A stretch of DNA of 64,000 nt. It comes from Luzula sylvatica. Lineage: Eukaryota > Streptophyta > Magnoliopsida > Poales > Juncaceae. The position numbers and the translations under genes are program-made. The stretch covers positions 8,700,501-8,764,500 of the forward strand of contig OX326959.1 in NCBI GenBank assembly GCA_946800325.1, in the 5' to 3' direction. Each line of letters starts with the position of its first letter. Position 1 is the first letter of the stretch. This document shows, one piece after another, positions 35,028-47,100 of this stretch. Below the pieces are notes generated by a model, which saw only the letters and a program-made list of their open reading frames with translations, did not search any database and had not been told where the DNA came from.

Positions 35028-35528
35028 GAACATTTTTTATTACTGGCAAAAACCCGCGCGCAATTACGTGTGAGGCTTCATGTTTTTTTTTTTTTTTTTT
35101 AGGGTGCACGGGCACGTTTTAAACTCAATTATATAATCACGATATATTCGTAAATATATTGATGTCAATATATATATTATAATTAATAAGGATCCATGAA
35201 ATTTGTCCATCATTATAAAAATCAAACAAAATAAATAAAAATAACATGTTATAATTTACTCACCCCCTTATTTTGCACATATTTTTAAGCCTCCTCATGA
35301 AGTCACATCATCATACTTATCATGATTATTAACCATTATATTATGTGATGTGGTTTCATCATATGCATTAATATTATATTTGATCATTTAAGACATGCAT
35401 TTTGTATTACTATTTTTAAATATTAATATGAACCATTAGATGTAGTGATGTGGTTTAATCTCAATCATTAATTTTTTGTTAGATTTTTTGTATATCATAT
35501 TTTAAATATTAATATGAACCATTAGATT
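35028..35528. mobile_element. Copy-B-only insertion of about 0.5 kb, class unknown
   Basis: It interrupts the phrase GGGATTCAAAGA(T)CAGTTG that is continuous in copy A near 19152. It contains GCAAAAACCCGCGCGCAATT near its left edge, a run of 21 T (about 35080-35100), then AT-rich sequence with two direct copies of TTAAATATTAATATGAACC (near 35425 and 35503). I see no inverted ends or target duplication. A Helitron or a rearranged fragment are both possible. Confidence 0.55.
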
Positions 35529-36243
35529 ATGAGAGAGAGAAGGGAATGGGATTCAAAGATCAGTTGTTTACCACGAGTTAGAATTTTAAGTTCGGTTTAT
35601 CACTTTTGCAGGGAAAGCAACGTACGGTATTTTGAAAATCCAGATTTTCAAGTTCTGACTTTCACTCATCTACGTACATTCTCAAGAACTCATTTAATTA
35701 TGAAAACAAAGCAATTTATATCAACTTATTCCTAACTACAACTACACTTGAGCAAATACCAAAAGATCAAATTCAACATTTGGTCACATTATGATGTAAA
35801 CAATATTAGAACAATTTATTAGAAAATAATAAGAGAAATTAAAGAAATATTGCGATTATAATTAATTGTTTTAAATTTATCACATCGTGTTTCTTATTTT
35901 CTTTATCTTTTCTCCCATCATTTTCAAAAAATAGTAATTTTAGGTTAAATAATTTGTCATGTCGAAACTTTCACATATGAAGAACCGAATACAATGTAGG
36001 ACAAATGGAAGTTTGTGCAACTCGAAGAACCGAAGACAACGTAGTGGCGAACCCAACAAACCCGTTTATGTACCTATCTTCGTCGTGATGATATTTCGTG
36101 CGCGGTCATATGTTCTTGGCCAACATCGTAGTGTTTATAACGTTGTTACTCGAACTTATGTTGTCTTTGTTCGGATGTGTCGGGTACCACGAAATCAATT
36201 AATATGGTATTTGAAAAAACAAGTACACGAATAACCTTTTAAA
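35525..36243. repeat. Right arm of the inverted repeat around gene copy B
   Basis: Counterpart of 19145-19891 in copy A, slightly shorter near its outer end (about 45 bp missing around 36197). Confidence 0.7.
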
Positions 36244-37315
36244 CAATTAATATTTTTAAATATATTACAATGATTATTCTTTTATCAACAATAACATCGA
36301 AAATCCATCGTATAGGTTGGGAATGAATGACCCAAGTTATTTATCATTTTCATAATCATTTCCACAATTAAACGTGAATATAAATACAATAATAATTGTT
36401 TATATATCACGTTGATAAATAATTGCATAACAATGCAAGTCATATATTTAATACTATTAGTATATTTAAAACTATCCTTTGAAAAAATTAATAGGGTATG
36501 AAATTAATTGAAAAAGATATAAAAATTATTAGTTTCTAATTTAATCTCTTTTTCCTGATTTTTGGGTACTATACTAATACTTTATACTAGCTAAAAAAAA
36601 ATTAATTCAAAAGGTAGAAGTAAAAAAAACATCTTTTCATGCTGATTTCTTGAATATTCATATATGTACAAGCATATATATAAATTCAGTACATAATTAT
36701 CATATATTTACTAAATTTTTTATTTCTTTTTTTCGGTGAGTAACAATATTCCTCTTATTTTTATTAAACTTTTCAGTTATTAAATATAATATAACAAATT
36801 TCACAAAATTATAATATTATTATAATTATTATTATTATATTATTTCTATTAATATAATAATATAATTAATTTTTTATTATTGTATTATTTATATATTATT
36901 ATTGTATTATTACTACTATTATTATATTATGACTATTATTTACACAAAATTAATTAGTTATCTGAAAATAATATTATTATATATTAATAATAATAGAATA
37001 TGGAAAATATTATTACGTTATTAAATTTTCAGAAATTAATATTATTATATTATAATATTATTATTCAAATATAATATTATAATATTATTATTTAAATATA
37101 ATATTATATTAGTATTATTGAGTATTAGAGTTTATGATAATAGAATATGGATCTATTTTTTTTAAGAATATCAAAAATATATTTTAAATGTCGCATCATT
37201 GGTTATATGATATAATATGATATGTCATTGCGTATGTGTCAGGTTAACGAATACCAATTTAGAGTTTTCTCATTTTAAAACAACATATACAAAAATAATA
37301 AAAATAATTATATAT
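36244..37315. other. AT-rich tail of copy B
   Basis: Equivalent to about 19892-21067; ATT/TAA-rich, no gene seen. The match ends near 37315. Confidence 0.6.
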
Positions 37316-37715
37316 AGAACTAACATGTATTAATGTACTATATGTTGAGAGGAAAGGATTGAAAATGAATCGGCAATATGATAGTAATTAAGCCGAAAAT
37401 CTTAAATTATAAATGAAAATTATGAAATGAATTTAAAAATTACTTCTACTATCTTAAATATGAATTTAGAATTTCAAATCATTCAATTTAAGGTCGAAAT
37501 GATAGATATATGAGGGGTGTATGTGAAATTTTACCTTGGGCCTTGGTTGAACCCATATTAAGCCTTTACTTTGTCAATTACGCTAGAAGGTTTTTCTCAA
37601 TTTAAGCATAATGTCGAGGGCCTTTTTGTAAATTTTCCCAAGTTTCTATTTCATTATCCAAAATTAGAATGCCCTTTTCTGAGTCGCAGGATTCTTCACA
37701 CCCCATTCCCCAACA

Positions 37716-38261
37716 ATGGCTTCTTCTTCTCCATTCCTCTCTCATCTCCCCATCTCTTCTTACCACTCAAAACTCTCTTCTTTAACCTTATCCACTCTCC
37801 CTCGTCGTCTCGCTCGTCTCGCTCCTCTCGCCGCCATGAAAAAGTTCAACTCGAAGAAGCGTCCGAGGAAAGCCTTACGCTTCGACAAAGAATACCAACG
37901 ACGAAAACAACTCGAACGAGAAGAAGAAGACGATGAAGATGGAGACGTGGCGATACCTCAAATCGTAACGGATCGGATGATGTCGAGAGTGGGTTTCACA
38001 GTGGGAGTACCGTTAAGCTTGGGGCTGGCATTCTTTCCATTTTTCTACTATTTGAAGAAGGTAGTGAAGGTCGACGTGCCTACGTGGATCCCTTTCGGAG
38101 TTTCGTTCATCTTCTTCGGGAGTGCTTTGCTCGGAATTAGCTATGGGATAGTCTCTGCCAGCTGGGACCCACTTAGAGAAGGCTCTTTGCTTGGTTGGAA
38201 CGAAGCAAGAAAAAATTTGCCTGTTTTTTGGGACTCGTTGAGGGGTAATAAAAATGAGTAA
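37716..38261 (+). CDS. PAM68-family protein (DUF3464), chloroplast thylakoid assembly factor
   Basis: A single-exon frame of 181 codons. Residues 1-40 are Ser/Leu/Arg-rich with almost no acidic residues, as in a chloroplast transit peptide. A basic then strongly acidic linker follows (REEEDDEDGD near 68-77). Two membrane segments lie at about 92-112 and 124-146. The family signature includes VTDRMMSRVGFTVG, FFGSALLGISYGIVSASWDP and REGSLLGWNEARKN. PAM68 is known to help assemble photosystem II in thylakoids; a related protein, PAM68L, serves NDH complex assembly, and I cannot decide between the two. A longer frame opens at 37571 in another register and is not the gene. The start at 37716 is the first Met of this frame and gives a sensible transit peptide. 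No operon or partner gene is nearby. Confidence 0.93.
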   Translation: MASSSPFLSHLPISSYHSKLSSLTLSTLPRRLARLAPLAAMKKFNSKKRPRKALRFDKEYQRRKQLEREEEDDEDGDVAIPQIVTDRMMSRVGFTVGVPLSLGLAFFPFFYYLKKVVKVDVPTWIPFGVSFIFFGSALLGISYGIVSASWDPLREGSLLGWNEARKNLPVFWDSLRGNKNE

Positions 38262-39111
38262 AGATATTTTCAATGCCTTTTTGTTTTGTATTTTTTAGAT
38301 TTCATGGATTAATTAATAATGATATCTTTTATAGGTTTACTCTCAAATGTATTTTCCTTCGATTAAACTTTTATTATCAATTAAAAAATAGGGGTAATTT
38401 ATTGTACATTCCTCTCATAACTCAAAAATATCAAATTTGTCATTTTAAAACTAGAAATATCAAATATATTTGTCTAAAACTAAAAAATGATTATATTCAC
38501 GAGTTTTTGCCTATAACATGCATAAACTGACATTAATTAATCTTTAATCCTGATTCCTGAATCCAATTAACGATAAAAGAGTCTTGAAAATCAGGATAAT
38601 ACTAATATGTTAACATAATTATAATATATTAATATTATTATTGTTTTTTATATTAATATATTAAGACTATTAATATATTATTAAATTAATAATACAATAA
38701 TACTATAATTAATATTATAATAAATTTATTATACTATATTAATATTAATATGTTAATATTATTATAATATATTTATATAAGTATTAATATAAAAATAATA
38801 TTATTAATATAATATATTAACATAATATATTAAAATATTAATATTAGAATATAAATATTATTATTAATATTAATATATTAATATCATTAATATATATTAA
38901 TATGTTAATATTATAATAGTATATTATATGAATATACTAATACAAAAGTATTAATATATTAGTATTATTTACAATATATTAATATTTTAATATTAATATT
39001 AGTATTATTATAATATAATAATATATTATAATAATAATTAATATTATATTATATTATTATGATAATTAATAATATAATATTATTAAAATTACTACCATCA
39101 TATTACTACAA
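38262..39111. other. 3' flank of the PAM68-family gene and ATTAAT-rich low-complexity DNA
   Basis: From about 38600 to 39120 the sequence is almost entirely A/T with AATATTAATATATTA words. No gene is seen. Confidence 0.6.
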
Positions 39112-39539
39112 TTAATAATAGGAAAATTTTCAAAAAACCCCCTATTTTTTTGGATATTCTAAAAAATCCCCTATCTTTTTAGAAACTCCAAAAAAACCCC
39201 TCTATCAAATACCCCTAGGTTAAAATTAACTATGGATGGTGTTAAATATTTTTTTATGACCAAAATACCCTTCATTTTACATATTTAGTAATTAAAATAA
39301 TGTTTTTGTTATTTGTATTAATTTTAAAAAAGTCCGAATTATTTTTTGCTTATAATAATTTTTAAAAAATAATTACCGTATGTTATATTTATATAATTTT
39401 AATATTTCATACATTACATATATTTGACTTTCATAACTTTTTATTGAAAAAATAACATAAAATAATAATAAGATGAACAACAATATTAAAATAACATCTT
39501 GCAAATATTTAAAAATTAAAATATCATGAATATATTAAA

Positions 39540-41328
39540 GGGAAATTTTGAACAGTAGACACGAAAAGTTTCGTAATACCAAAAATAAACAACATAGTTT
39601 GATAATTTGCAAAATAACACTCTCGACTTTTCAAAGGTCGAGAGGTTTAAAAATGCTCGACATTTGAAACGTCGAGCGATTGATCTGACATTTGTGTAAG
39701 ATTTAATAAATCTCTCGACTTTAGAGATTGATTTTAATTCAAAATATGATATATTTCCCCAAAGTGTACACGCCGAATTCTCCATTATTTAGTTATTACG
39801 TTCAATTATATTGATAATTAAGATATATAATTAAATATTCAGTAAAATTTATTCAAATTTATGAATTCGAACAATTATTAATTATATATTAAGTTAACAG
39901 CTAACATGTACTGGTTATCATTTTAATTAAATAGACGAATCGAAATTATCCAAATTTTACCATAACATCTCTATTTCCTAATTAGTATATTTAATTAAAA
40001 TAATAACTAGTACATGTTGGCTGTTAACTTAATACATAATTAATAATTGTTCGAATTCATAAATTTGACTAAATTTTACTGAATATTTAATTATATATCT
40101 TAATTATCAATATAATTGAACGTAATAACTAAATAATGGAGAATTCGGCGGGGACATCTTGGAGTGGAATAATTTTTTTTATCTTTTTTCAAACGTGTCA
40201 GGATATTAAAAAAAGAAAAAAATTAAACCCCTCCAAAGTGTACACGCCGAATTCTCCATTATTTAGTTATTACGTTCAATTATATTGATAATTAAGATAC
40301 ATAATTAAATATTCAGTAAAATTTATTCAAATTTATGAATTCGAACAATTATTAATTATATATTAAGTTAACAGCTAACATGTACTGGTTATCATTTTAA
40401 TTAAATAGACGAATCGAAATTATCCAAATTTTACCATAACATCTCTATTTCCTAATTAGTATATTTAATTAAAATAATAACTAGTACATGTTGGCTGTAA
40501 ACTTAATACATAATTAATAATTGTTCGAATTCATAAATTTGAATAAATTTTACTGAATATTTAATTATATATCTTAATTATCAATATAATTGAACGTAAT
40601 AACTAAATAATGGAGAATTCGGCGTGTACACTTTGGAGGGGTTTTATTTTTTCTTTTTTTAATATCCTGACACACGGTTTGAAAAAAGATAAAAAAAATT
40701 ATTCCACTCCAAGATGTACCCGCCGAATTCTCCATTATTTAGTTATTACGTTCAATTATATTGATAATTAAGATATATAATTAAATATTCAGTCAAATTT
40801 AGTCAAATTTATGAATTCAAACAATTATTAATTATGTATTAAGTTAACAGCCAACATGTACTAATTATTATTTTAATTAAATATACTAATTAGGAAATAG
40901 AGATGTTATGGTAAAATTTGGATAATTTCGATTCGTCTATTTAATTAAAATGATAACCAATACATGTTAGCTGTTAACTTAATATATAATTAATAATTGT
41001 TCGAATTCATAAATTTGAATAAATTTTACTGAATATTTAATTATATATCTTAATTATCAATATAATTAAACGTAATACCTAAATAATGGAGAATTCGGCG
41101 TGTACACTTTGGGGAAATATATCATATTTTGAATTAAAATCAATCTCTATTAAATCTTACACAAATGGCAGAAAGATGTCAGAATCAATCGCTCGACGTT
41201 TCAAATGTCGAGCATTTTTAAACCTCTCGACCTTTGAAAAGTCGAGAGTGTTATTTTGCAAATTATCAAACTATGTTGTCTATTTTGGGTATTACGAAAC
41301 TTTTCGTGTCTACTGTTCAAAATTTCCC
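39540..41328. mobile_element. Inner Mutator-like foldback element with perfect 9-bp target duplication
   Basis: The ends GGGAAATTTTGAACAGTAG and its complement are flanked by the perfect 9-bp repeat TATATTAAA (39531-39539 and 41329-41337). The arms contain small hairpins, for example CTCGACTTTTCAAAGGTCGAG (near 39623; here split as CTCGAC / GTCGAG) and a GCTCGACATTTGAAACGTC one beside it. The arms continue inward into three palindromic units, so the whole insert is one giant inverted repeat centred near 40436. Confidence 0.88.
39757..41114. repeat. Three about 410-bp palindromic units in the core of the nested foldback
   Basis: Units at about 39757-40169, 40231-40638 and 40704-41114 each begin with CCAA..TGTAC(A/C)CGCCGAATTC and end with its complement, and are themselves palindromes around a spacer of about 50 bp. 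The spacer of units 1 and 2 (ACGAATCGAAATTATCC..) is inverted in unit 3. The two linkers between units (about 40170-40230 and 40639-40703) are inverted copies of each other. Confidence 0.88.
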
Positions 41329-41773
41329 TATATTAAAAGCATACATAAAAGAAAAACGAAAATAAAATTAAAATAGATGTTTAAAGAAAAAATTTCTTTC
41401 AGTATATTTCCAAGGTGTTTATTTTATTATTATCTGATGTTAGTTTTTCATGAATAATAAATGAAATATTAAAATTATACAAACACAACATTTAATAATT
41501 TTATTTTTGTGAAATCATTATATGTTAAAAATTATTTATGAATTTTTTCAAAACTAATAAAATTAATGAAAAAATAACAAAATATACATATGAAAATAGA
41601 AGGGTATTTTGGTCAAAAAAAAAATTAACACCATCCATGGTTAGTTTTAACCCTTATGTATTTGAAAATAAAAATTTGGTAGAGGAGTCTTTTTGGAGTT
41701 TCCAAAAAGATAGGGGTTTTTTTAGAATATCCAAAACAGATAGGGAGTTTTTTGAAAATTTCCCTTAATAATA

Positions 41774-42105
41774 ATATTATAATTTTATATTGCAATAATA
41801 TTACATTATAGTAATATTTTTAATTGTTCAAACTAATAATAATAATAATATTAATAATTTGGACATCCAAACAAACTGTGAAATTACTAATTACAACCTG
41901 TTTGGATGGTTGAAAGTTATGAAATAGTAATTTCGAACTTTGATAGGTGAGAATTACATTTTTCATGTTTGAGTTTGCATGTAAATTTTAGGTAACAGGT
42001 GAAAATATTACATTTTCGTGAATCATGAAAAATTGATTATCATCAAAATCAGTGACAGTGTTACATTTTCATGCCATTTACTAAAATACTCATATGTACT
42101 ATAAT
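41774..42105. other. AT-rich stretch between foldback and MITE
   Basis: It holds AAT-rich low-complexity sequence, then a short inverted phrase (CATCCAAACAAAC near 41863 and GTTTGGATG near 41899). No gene is seen. Confidence 0.5.
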
Positions 42106-42713
42106 TAGGGGTGTAAACGGTTCGGATAGTGGTCATACCAGATCCGGATCCGTATTTTTTTTCGGATACGGATACGGATACGAATATTCCCGGATCCAGA
42201 TACGGTTCGGATATTAAACGGATACGGATTCGGTTCGGATATCTCGGATACGGATACGAATCTGGATATTATTCGGATAGTTCAAACGGATATTTTGTAT
42301 GTAACATAACTATCTATTTTACCAACAAATCTCAAACAATATTTTGGGATTTGGAAACAAAATCAAGTATTTGTCAAATATTTTGGGATTTGGAAAAGCA
42401 TACATGAAAGATTCATTTTCTTTTATAATGGACTTGGTTTATCAATAATAAATCATGCAAACATAAACTTATATTTGGTCTATAAGACCAGAGTTATTTA
42501 AAAACATAATAAATTTTCAAAAACGAATATCCGTTTTTATACTGTTATTCGGATCCGGATAATATCCGGATTCGGATCCGGATCCGATCCCAAAATCAAA
42601 ACCGAATCCGGATCCGGATCCGGGTCGGATATGGATCCGTTCGGATCCTTTATTCGGATCCAGATATTTAGGCGGATTCGGTTCGGATAATATCCGAACC
42701 GTTTACATCCCTA
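42106..42713. mobile_element. hAT-like MITE rich in CGGATCCGG words (608 bp)
   Basis: Terminal repeats TAGGGGTGTAAACGGTTCGG and, at the other end, the complement of TAGGGATGTAAACGGTTCGG, with dense GGATCCGGAT/GGATACGGAT subterminal words. No clear target duplication can be read, so the insertion is older. It is related in design to the MITE at 23160-23876. Confidence 0.82.
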
Positions 42714-42853
42714 CATACACCACATCTTTTACTTCTCTTTAGAATGGATTAAATTAAATCCTAGCCTTACATTCAAACAAGGTTATTTTAGGAAGGATCA
42801 AATACAAGTTGTTCAACCGGTTGTTTGATGAAGTAAAGAGTTTAGCAAAGTTT

Positions 42854-43522
42854 TTCCTTCTCGAAGCTTTTCTGTCCAATTTACTGAGATTGGTTGATAC
42901 AAAAGGTGGCCAAATAGAAATCGAAGACAAAAAGGCATTGTCAGTTGGCTTTTCACAGCTAATTGGTCCAATCAAAAGGTGCAACTTGGGGTCAATGAAG
43001 GCTACTGCATGCACTGAAGAAATAGAAAAGGAAACTGAACAAAAAATGTTCGAGGATTCAGATGGGCTTTTGCATGCAACTTGGGGCCACAGCAGGAAGG
43101 TGGGCCAAGGGCCACAAGATGAGAACAAACAAAAATGGGGTCAATTTGAGGGGTCGCAAGATCTAATAGAGGAAATTGTGGCCCAAGCTGGGCTTTTCGA
43201 ATATGGCTATGACCAGGGGATACAGCTGGCTGAAACAAATCTCGCACACAGTGAACTGAGAAGGAGTTCGAGGATTCAAGCTAAGTCCATGGGGCGTTAT
43301 GAATCCATCATTGAAAAAGCTCAGAAAAAGATGTATGGTGAGATACAAACTGATGAAAGGAAGAGGAAGAATAACAAGTCGCGTGGGAAGAAATTGATTT
43401 TGGAGGATGACAAGGAAGAACTCATGGAGAAGGATGTGTACGACATATTAGTAGCAGGAGGTATAAGAGTGGACGCAGAAATGGAAGGACAGATGATGGC
43501 TCTCATGAGTCCGAAGGAATGA
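42854..43522 (+). pseudogene. C-terminal part of LINE ORF1
   Basis: The open frame actually starts in flanking DNA at 42809; only codons from 42854 on belong to the LINE. It encodes about 222 residues, hydrophilic and rich in Glu, Lys and Gln. A RRSSRIQAKSMG stretch near residue 165 is of a kind common towards the C terminus of plant L1 ORF1 proteins. ORF1 normally binds the element RNA; the N-terminal part, including any RNA-binding domain, is missing here. The frame ends at 43522. Confidence 0.75.
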
Positions 43523-44176
43523 TGATGCAAGGAAGGAGGCGACAAGGCTTTTATGAGCAAGCCATAATGCTCAGTTTATCTTTAGAGTCATTTAAATTCA
43601 AGTTTATTAAGTCAGTATCTAGGTTATGTATCGTGTCAGTTCAAGCTTGCTGTATCGAGTTAGTTCAAATGTTTAGACCAATGTTTAGGTCAAGTATTCA
43701 GTTGGTTCCATTATTATCTAGGTTGAGTATTGAGTCAGTTCAAGTTTGTTGTATCGAGTCAGTCTATATTAGTGTGTCTTTTGAGTAGTCTGTGTCGTTT
43801 GTCAGTTTTCATCAGTTCAAGTTTTCTGAGAAGTTCGTGTCACCATGGAAGGGGTCAATATATTATATTAGTATAGCTTATCTGTGCCTCCATATAATCT
43901 ATACTATCAGTGTCCCTATGCAAAACATCTCTACCACCATATCTCACAACAAGGCACATAGAAAAGTAGGAGGTCACACATACACACTCCATATACAATT
44001 CATAGTATCATCACCCTGTCAGTGTCTCTATGCAAAACATGATGTGTCAGTAAAACACAAGGTCATTTTCAACACCAATCATACCAGTACAGACAGACAA
44101 AAGACAATACAAATATACATTATATCAATAATATCCAAGAGGACAGAACATATAGAGGAGTATCAGAAACAGATCA
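43523..44176 (+). other. Spacer between LINE ORF1 and ORF2 with degenerate repeats
   Basis: From about 43580 to 43830 the phrases GTCAGTTCAAG, TTGTATCGAGTCAGT and AGGTTGAGTATTGAGT recur in degenerate form. No frame longer than incidental size is convincing. Confidence 0.5.
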
Positions 44177-47100
44177 ATGATAAAAACAAGGAAAATTAAG
44201 ATATTATCATGGAATGTTAGAGGTCTCAATCACAAGGATAAAAGAATAGCTATTAGAAAGAATATAATGATGGAAAAACCACAAATTATATGTTTTCAGG
44301 AAACTAAGATGGGAGACATAAATACAATCATGATGAAACAAATATGTGGGAATCAATACCAGAGATACGAAAAATTGGATGCTCAAGGAGCTAGTGGTGG
44401 TATCCTCATTGCCTGGAAACACAACTTATTTGATCAAATACAAGTGACAAAGTTGGTGCATTCAATATCTGTATCGCTGAGAGCCAAATGGGATGCATCA
44501 GACATGATTATCACGGGAGTATATGGGCCAAATGATTCAACCAAAAGGTATGATTTTTATAATGAATTGAGGAATACAAAACCAACACAAAATATACCAT
44601 GGATGATTTTAGGGGATTTTAATGTGATCTTATCACAAGATGAAAGATCAACTGAAAGATTTGATAACATAGCAGCCGCAGAATTTAGAAGATGCATAAA
44701 TGATATCCAACTAATAGATTTACCATTAAGAGGAAATCAATATACATGGTCACGAGCACAGATAATGTCAAGATTAGATAGAGTAATGATATCATCACAG
44801 TGGTCACTTAAACACCCAAATTCAGAGCTTAACACGAGATCAAATACATCATCAGACCATTTACCCCTGATATATACTGGATATACTTCTTTTCCTAAAC
44901 CAAACTTTTTCAGATTTGAAAATTACTGGCTAAGATACGACGAATTAGAACAAATAGTTCTAGAAACATGGAATAATGAACCCATACAATCCATAAACCA
45001 TTTTAATATCAAGTTGGAATCGATGGCAAAGAAAATAAAAATATGGAGTAAACAACAGATTGGAGATATAAATCAGCAATTACAAGCATGTAAGACTGCA
45101 ATACATTGGTTTGATCGGAAAATGGAATTGAGAACACTCAACAACATGGAATTATGGCTCAAATGCTTGGTGAAAAAAAGATTTAATGAGCTCTGTATAC
45201 AAGAAGAACAAATATGGAAACAAAGGGTTAAGAAAAAATGGATGAAGGAAGGAGATTTAAATACTGCATTTTTTCATCAAACGGCTACAAACCACAAAAG
45301 AAATAATAAGATATCTACACTAGTAAATGATCAACAAACATATACAGACCATAAAAATAAAGCCAGGATATTATTTGATTATTTCAAAGAGATTTTAGGA
45401 AAGAAAGACTTACATATGGATATATATAACATTGATATACAAGCACTATATACAAGGAATGAAAATCTACATACAATGGATAGTGCAATAACAATGGAAG
45501 AAATAAAGGCAGCAATTTGGGAATGGGGAAAAAATAAGACACCAGGCCCAGACGGTTTCACAGGTGAATTTTACAAAAAAATTTGGAATATAATGAAGGA
45601 GGATTTGCATACATTATTCAACTTAGAGGAGATAAAAGAAATAGGTTTGCAGAAAATGAAAATATCATACGTGGCATTAATTCCGAAGACACAAAATTCA
45701 CAACAACCATCCCAATTTAGGCCAATAAGTTTGATTCATGGTATACAAAGAATCCTCTCAAAAATAATAGCTATGAGATTGCAAAAGTATATTGGGGATT
45801 TAGTCCAAAACACTCAATCAGGATTTATAAAAAATAGAAATATAACAGATGGATTCGCTTATGCACAACAAATGATTGATACAGCCAAAGAAGAAAAAAT
45901 AGACATGATTGTATTCAAAGCTGACATAGCAAAAGCTTTCGATACAATATCGTGGGATTTCATACTCAAAATCATGCAGGTCAGGGGTTTTGGACCTAAT
46001 ATGTGCAAATGGATAGATAAATCAATATTAGGAGGGTATGCAAAAATTATATTAAATAACACGATTGGAAAATCGATAAGGCTAGAGAGAGGACTTAAAC
46101 AAGGAGATGCATTGTCTCCATTATTATTTATATTGGCAATGGACGTCATAGCAAAAATACTCAACAATATGAATCAAAATAACTTCATAAAACCAGTTTT
46201 TAGAGGAGCAAATACGGGGCTATACTATGCGGATGATTCCATTTTTTTCTTAAAAAATAGCCCATCACAGATCAACAGATTCAAATATATACTGGATAAA
46301 TTCGGGAAAACATCTGGACTTCAAGTAAACTACTCCAAATCGGAATTTGTGGCAATGTTAAAGAACGAGATGGATGGTGATTATATCGAGACAATTTTAC
46401 AATGTGCACGAGTTCAATTTCCGATTAAGTATCTCGGGTTACCATTGCAACCGGGTAAAATTAAAAAACAAGAATACAACAAAATAATAGATAAGGTGGC
46501 CTCAAGATTAGCTGGTTGGAAGCAAGCCTTTTTATCCATCAGTGGTCGATTAGTAATGATACAATCAGTGCTTAATTCAATTCCTATATACTTCATGTCA
46601 GTATTTCTCCTTCCTAAATGGGTGATTAAAAAACTAGAGAATATCATGAAAAACTTCTTATGGAAATCACAAGATAACAATGGCAAAGGATTAGTATTAG
46701 TATCATGGGCAAAGATATGTAGGCCTAAAAAGAATGGAGGGTTATCTATATTGGATCTCACCAAATTTAATCAAGCACTGCTATCTAAATGGATATGGAA
46801 GTTATATAATGATAATAATAATATTTGGACGGAACTGATGCAACATATATTTGGAGATGAGATGTATGAGAAGTTAGGTACCAAAGGAGAACTCAAATCA
46901 AGAATTTGGAAAATATGCAATACACTGTATCAATCATTTAACGTATCTGTCAATATGAGCCAAGGACAAGGTAATAAAATTCAGTTATGGGAAAATAAAT
47001 GGAATGGAGTGGCAATGAAATATCAATTCCCTACACTATATTCATACAAGGAAGAGTCATACAATTTAATGAACCAGATATGGAACAACGACCAAATTAA

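Larger units (their letters stand above)
22797..37315. repeat. Segmental duplication, copy B
   Basis: The direct repeat of 9235-21067, enlarged by insertions at 23160-23876, 26567-27183, 28509-29777 and about 35028-35528. It is shortened by two exon-intron units in the gene array and by about 115 bp near 37256. Confidence 0.93.
39121..41764. mobile_element. Outer Mutator-like foldback element with 9-bp target duplication, carrying nested foldbacks
   Basis: The left end GGAAAATTTTCAAAAAACCC and right end (complement GGGAAATTTTCAAAAAACTC) form long inverted arms, about 39121-39530 and 41338-41764. The 9-bp repeat TTAATAATA flanks it (39112-39120 and 41765-41773). GGGAAA-type ends with a 9-bp duplication fit non-autonomous Mutator-like elements. 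No transposase is present. A second element sits inside it. Confidence 0.85.

Noticed and set aside
37571..37936. 121-codon frame overlapping the start of the PAM68-family gene
   Set aside because: It is in a different register, matches no family and becomes Arg-only at its end; the 37716 frame carries the complete PAM68 signature.
39516..41376. Pair of mirror-image frames of about 90-96 codons starting MENSACTLWGNISYF
   Set aside because: They lie in the two arms of the foldback palindrome and are the same DNA read twice; no domain is recognised and the frames end in unrelated arm sequence.
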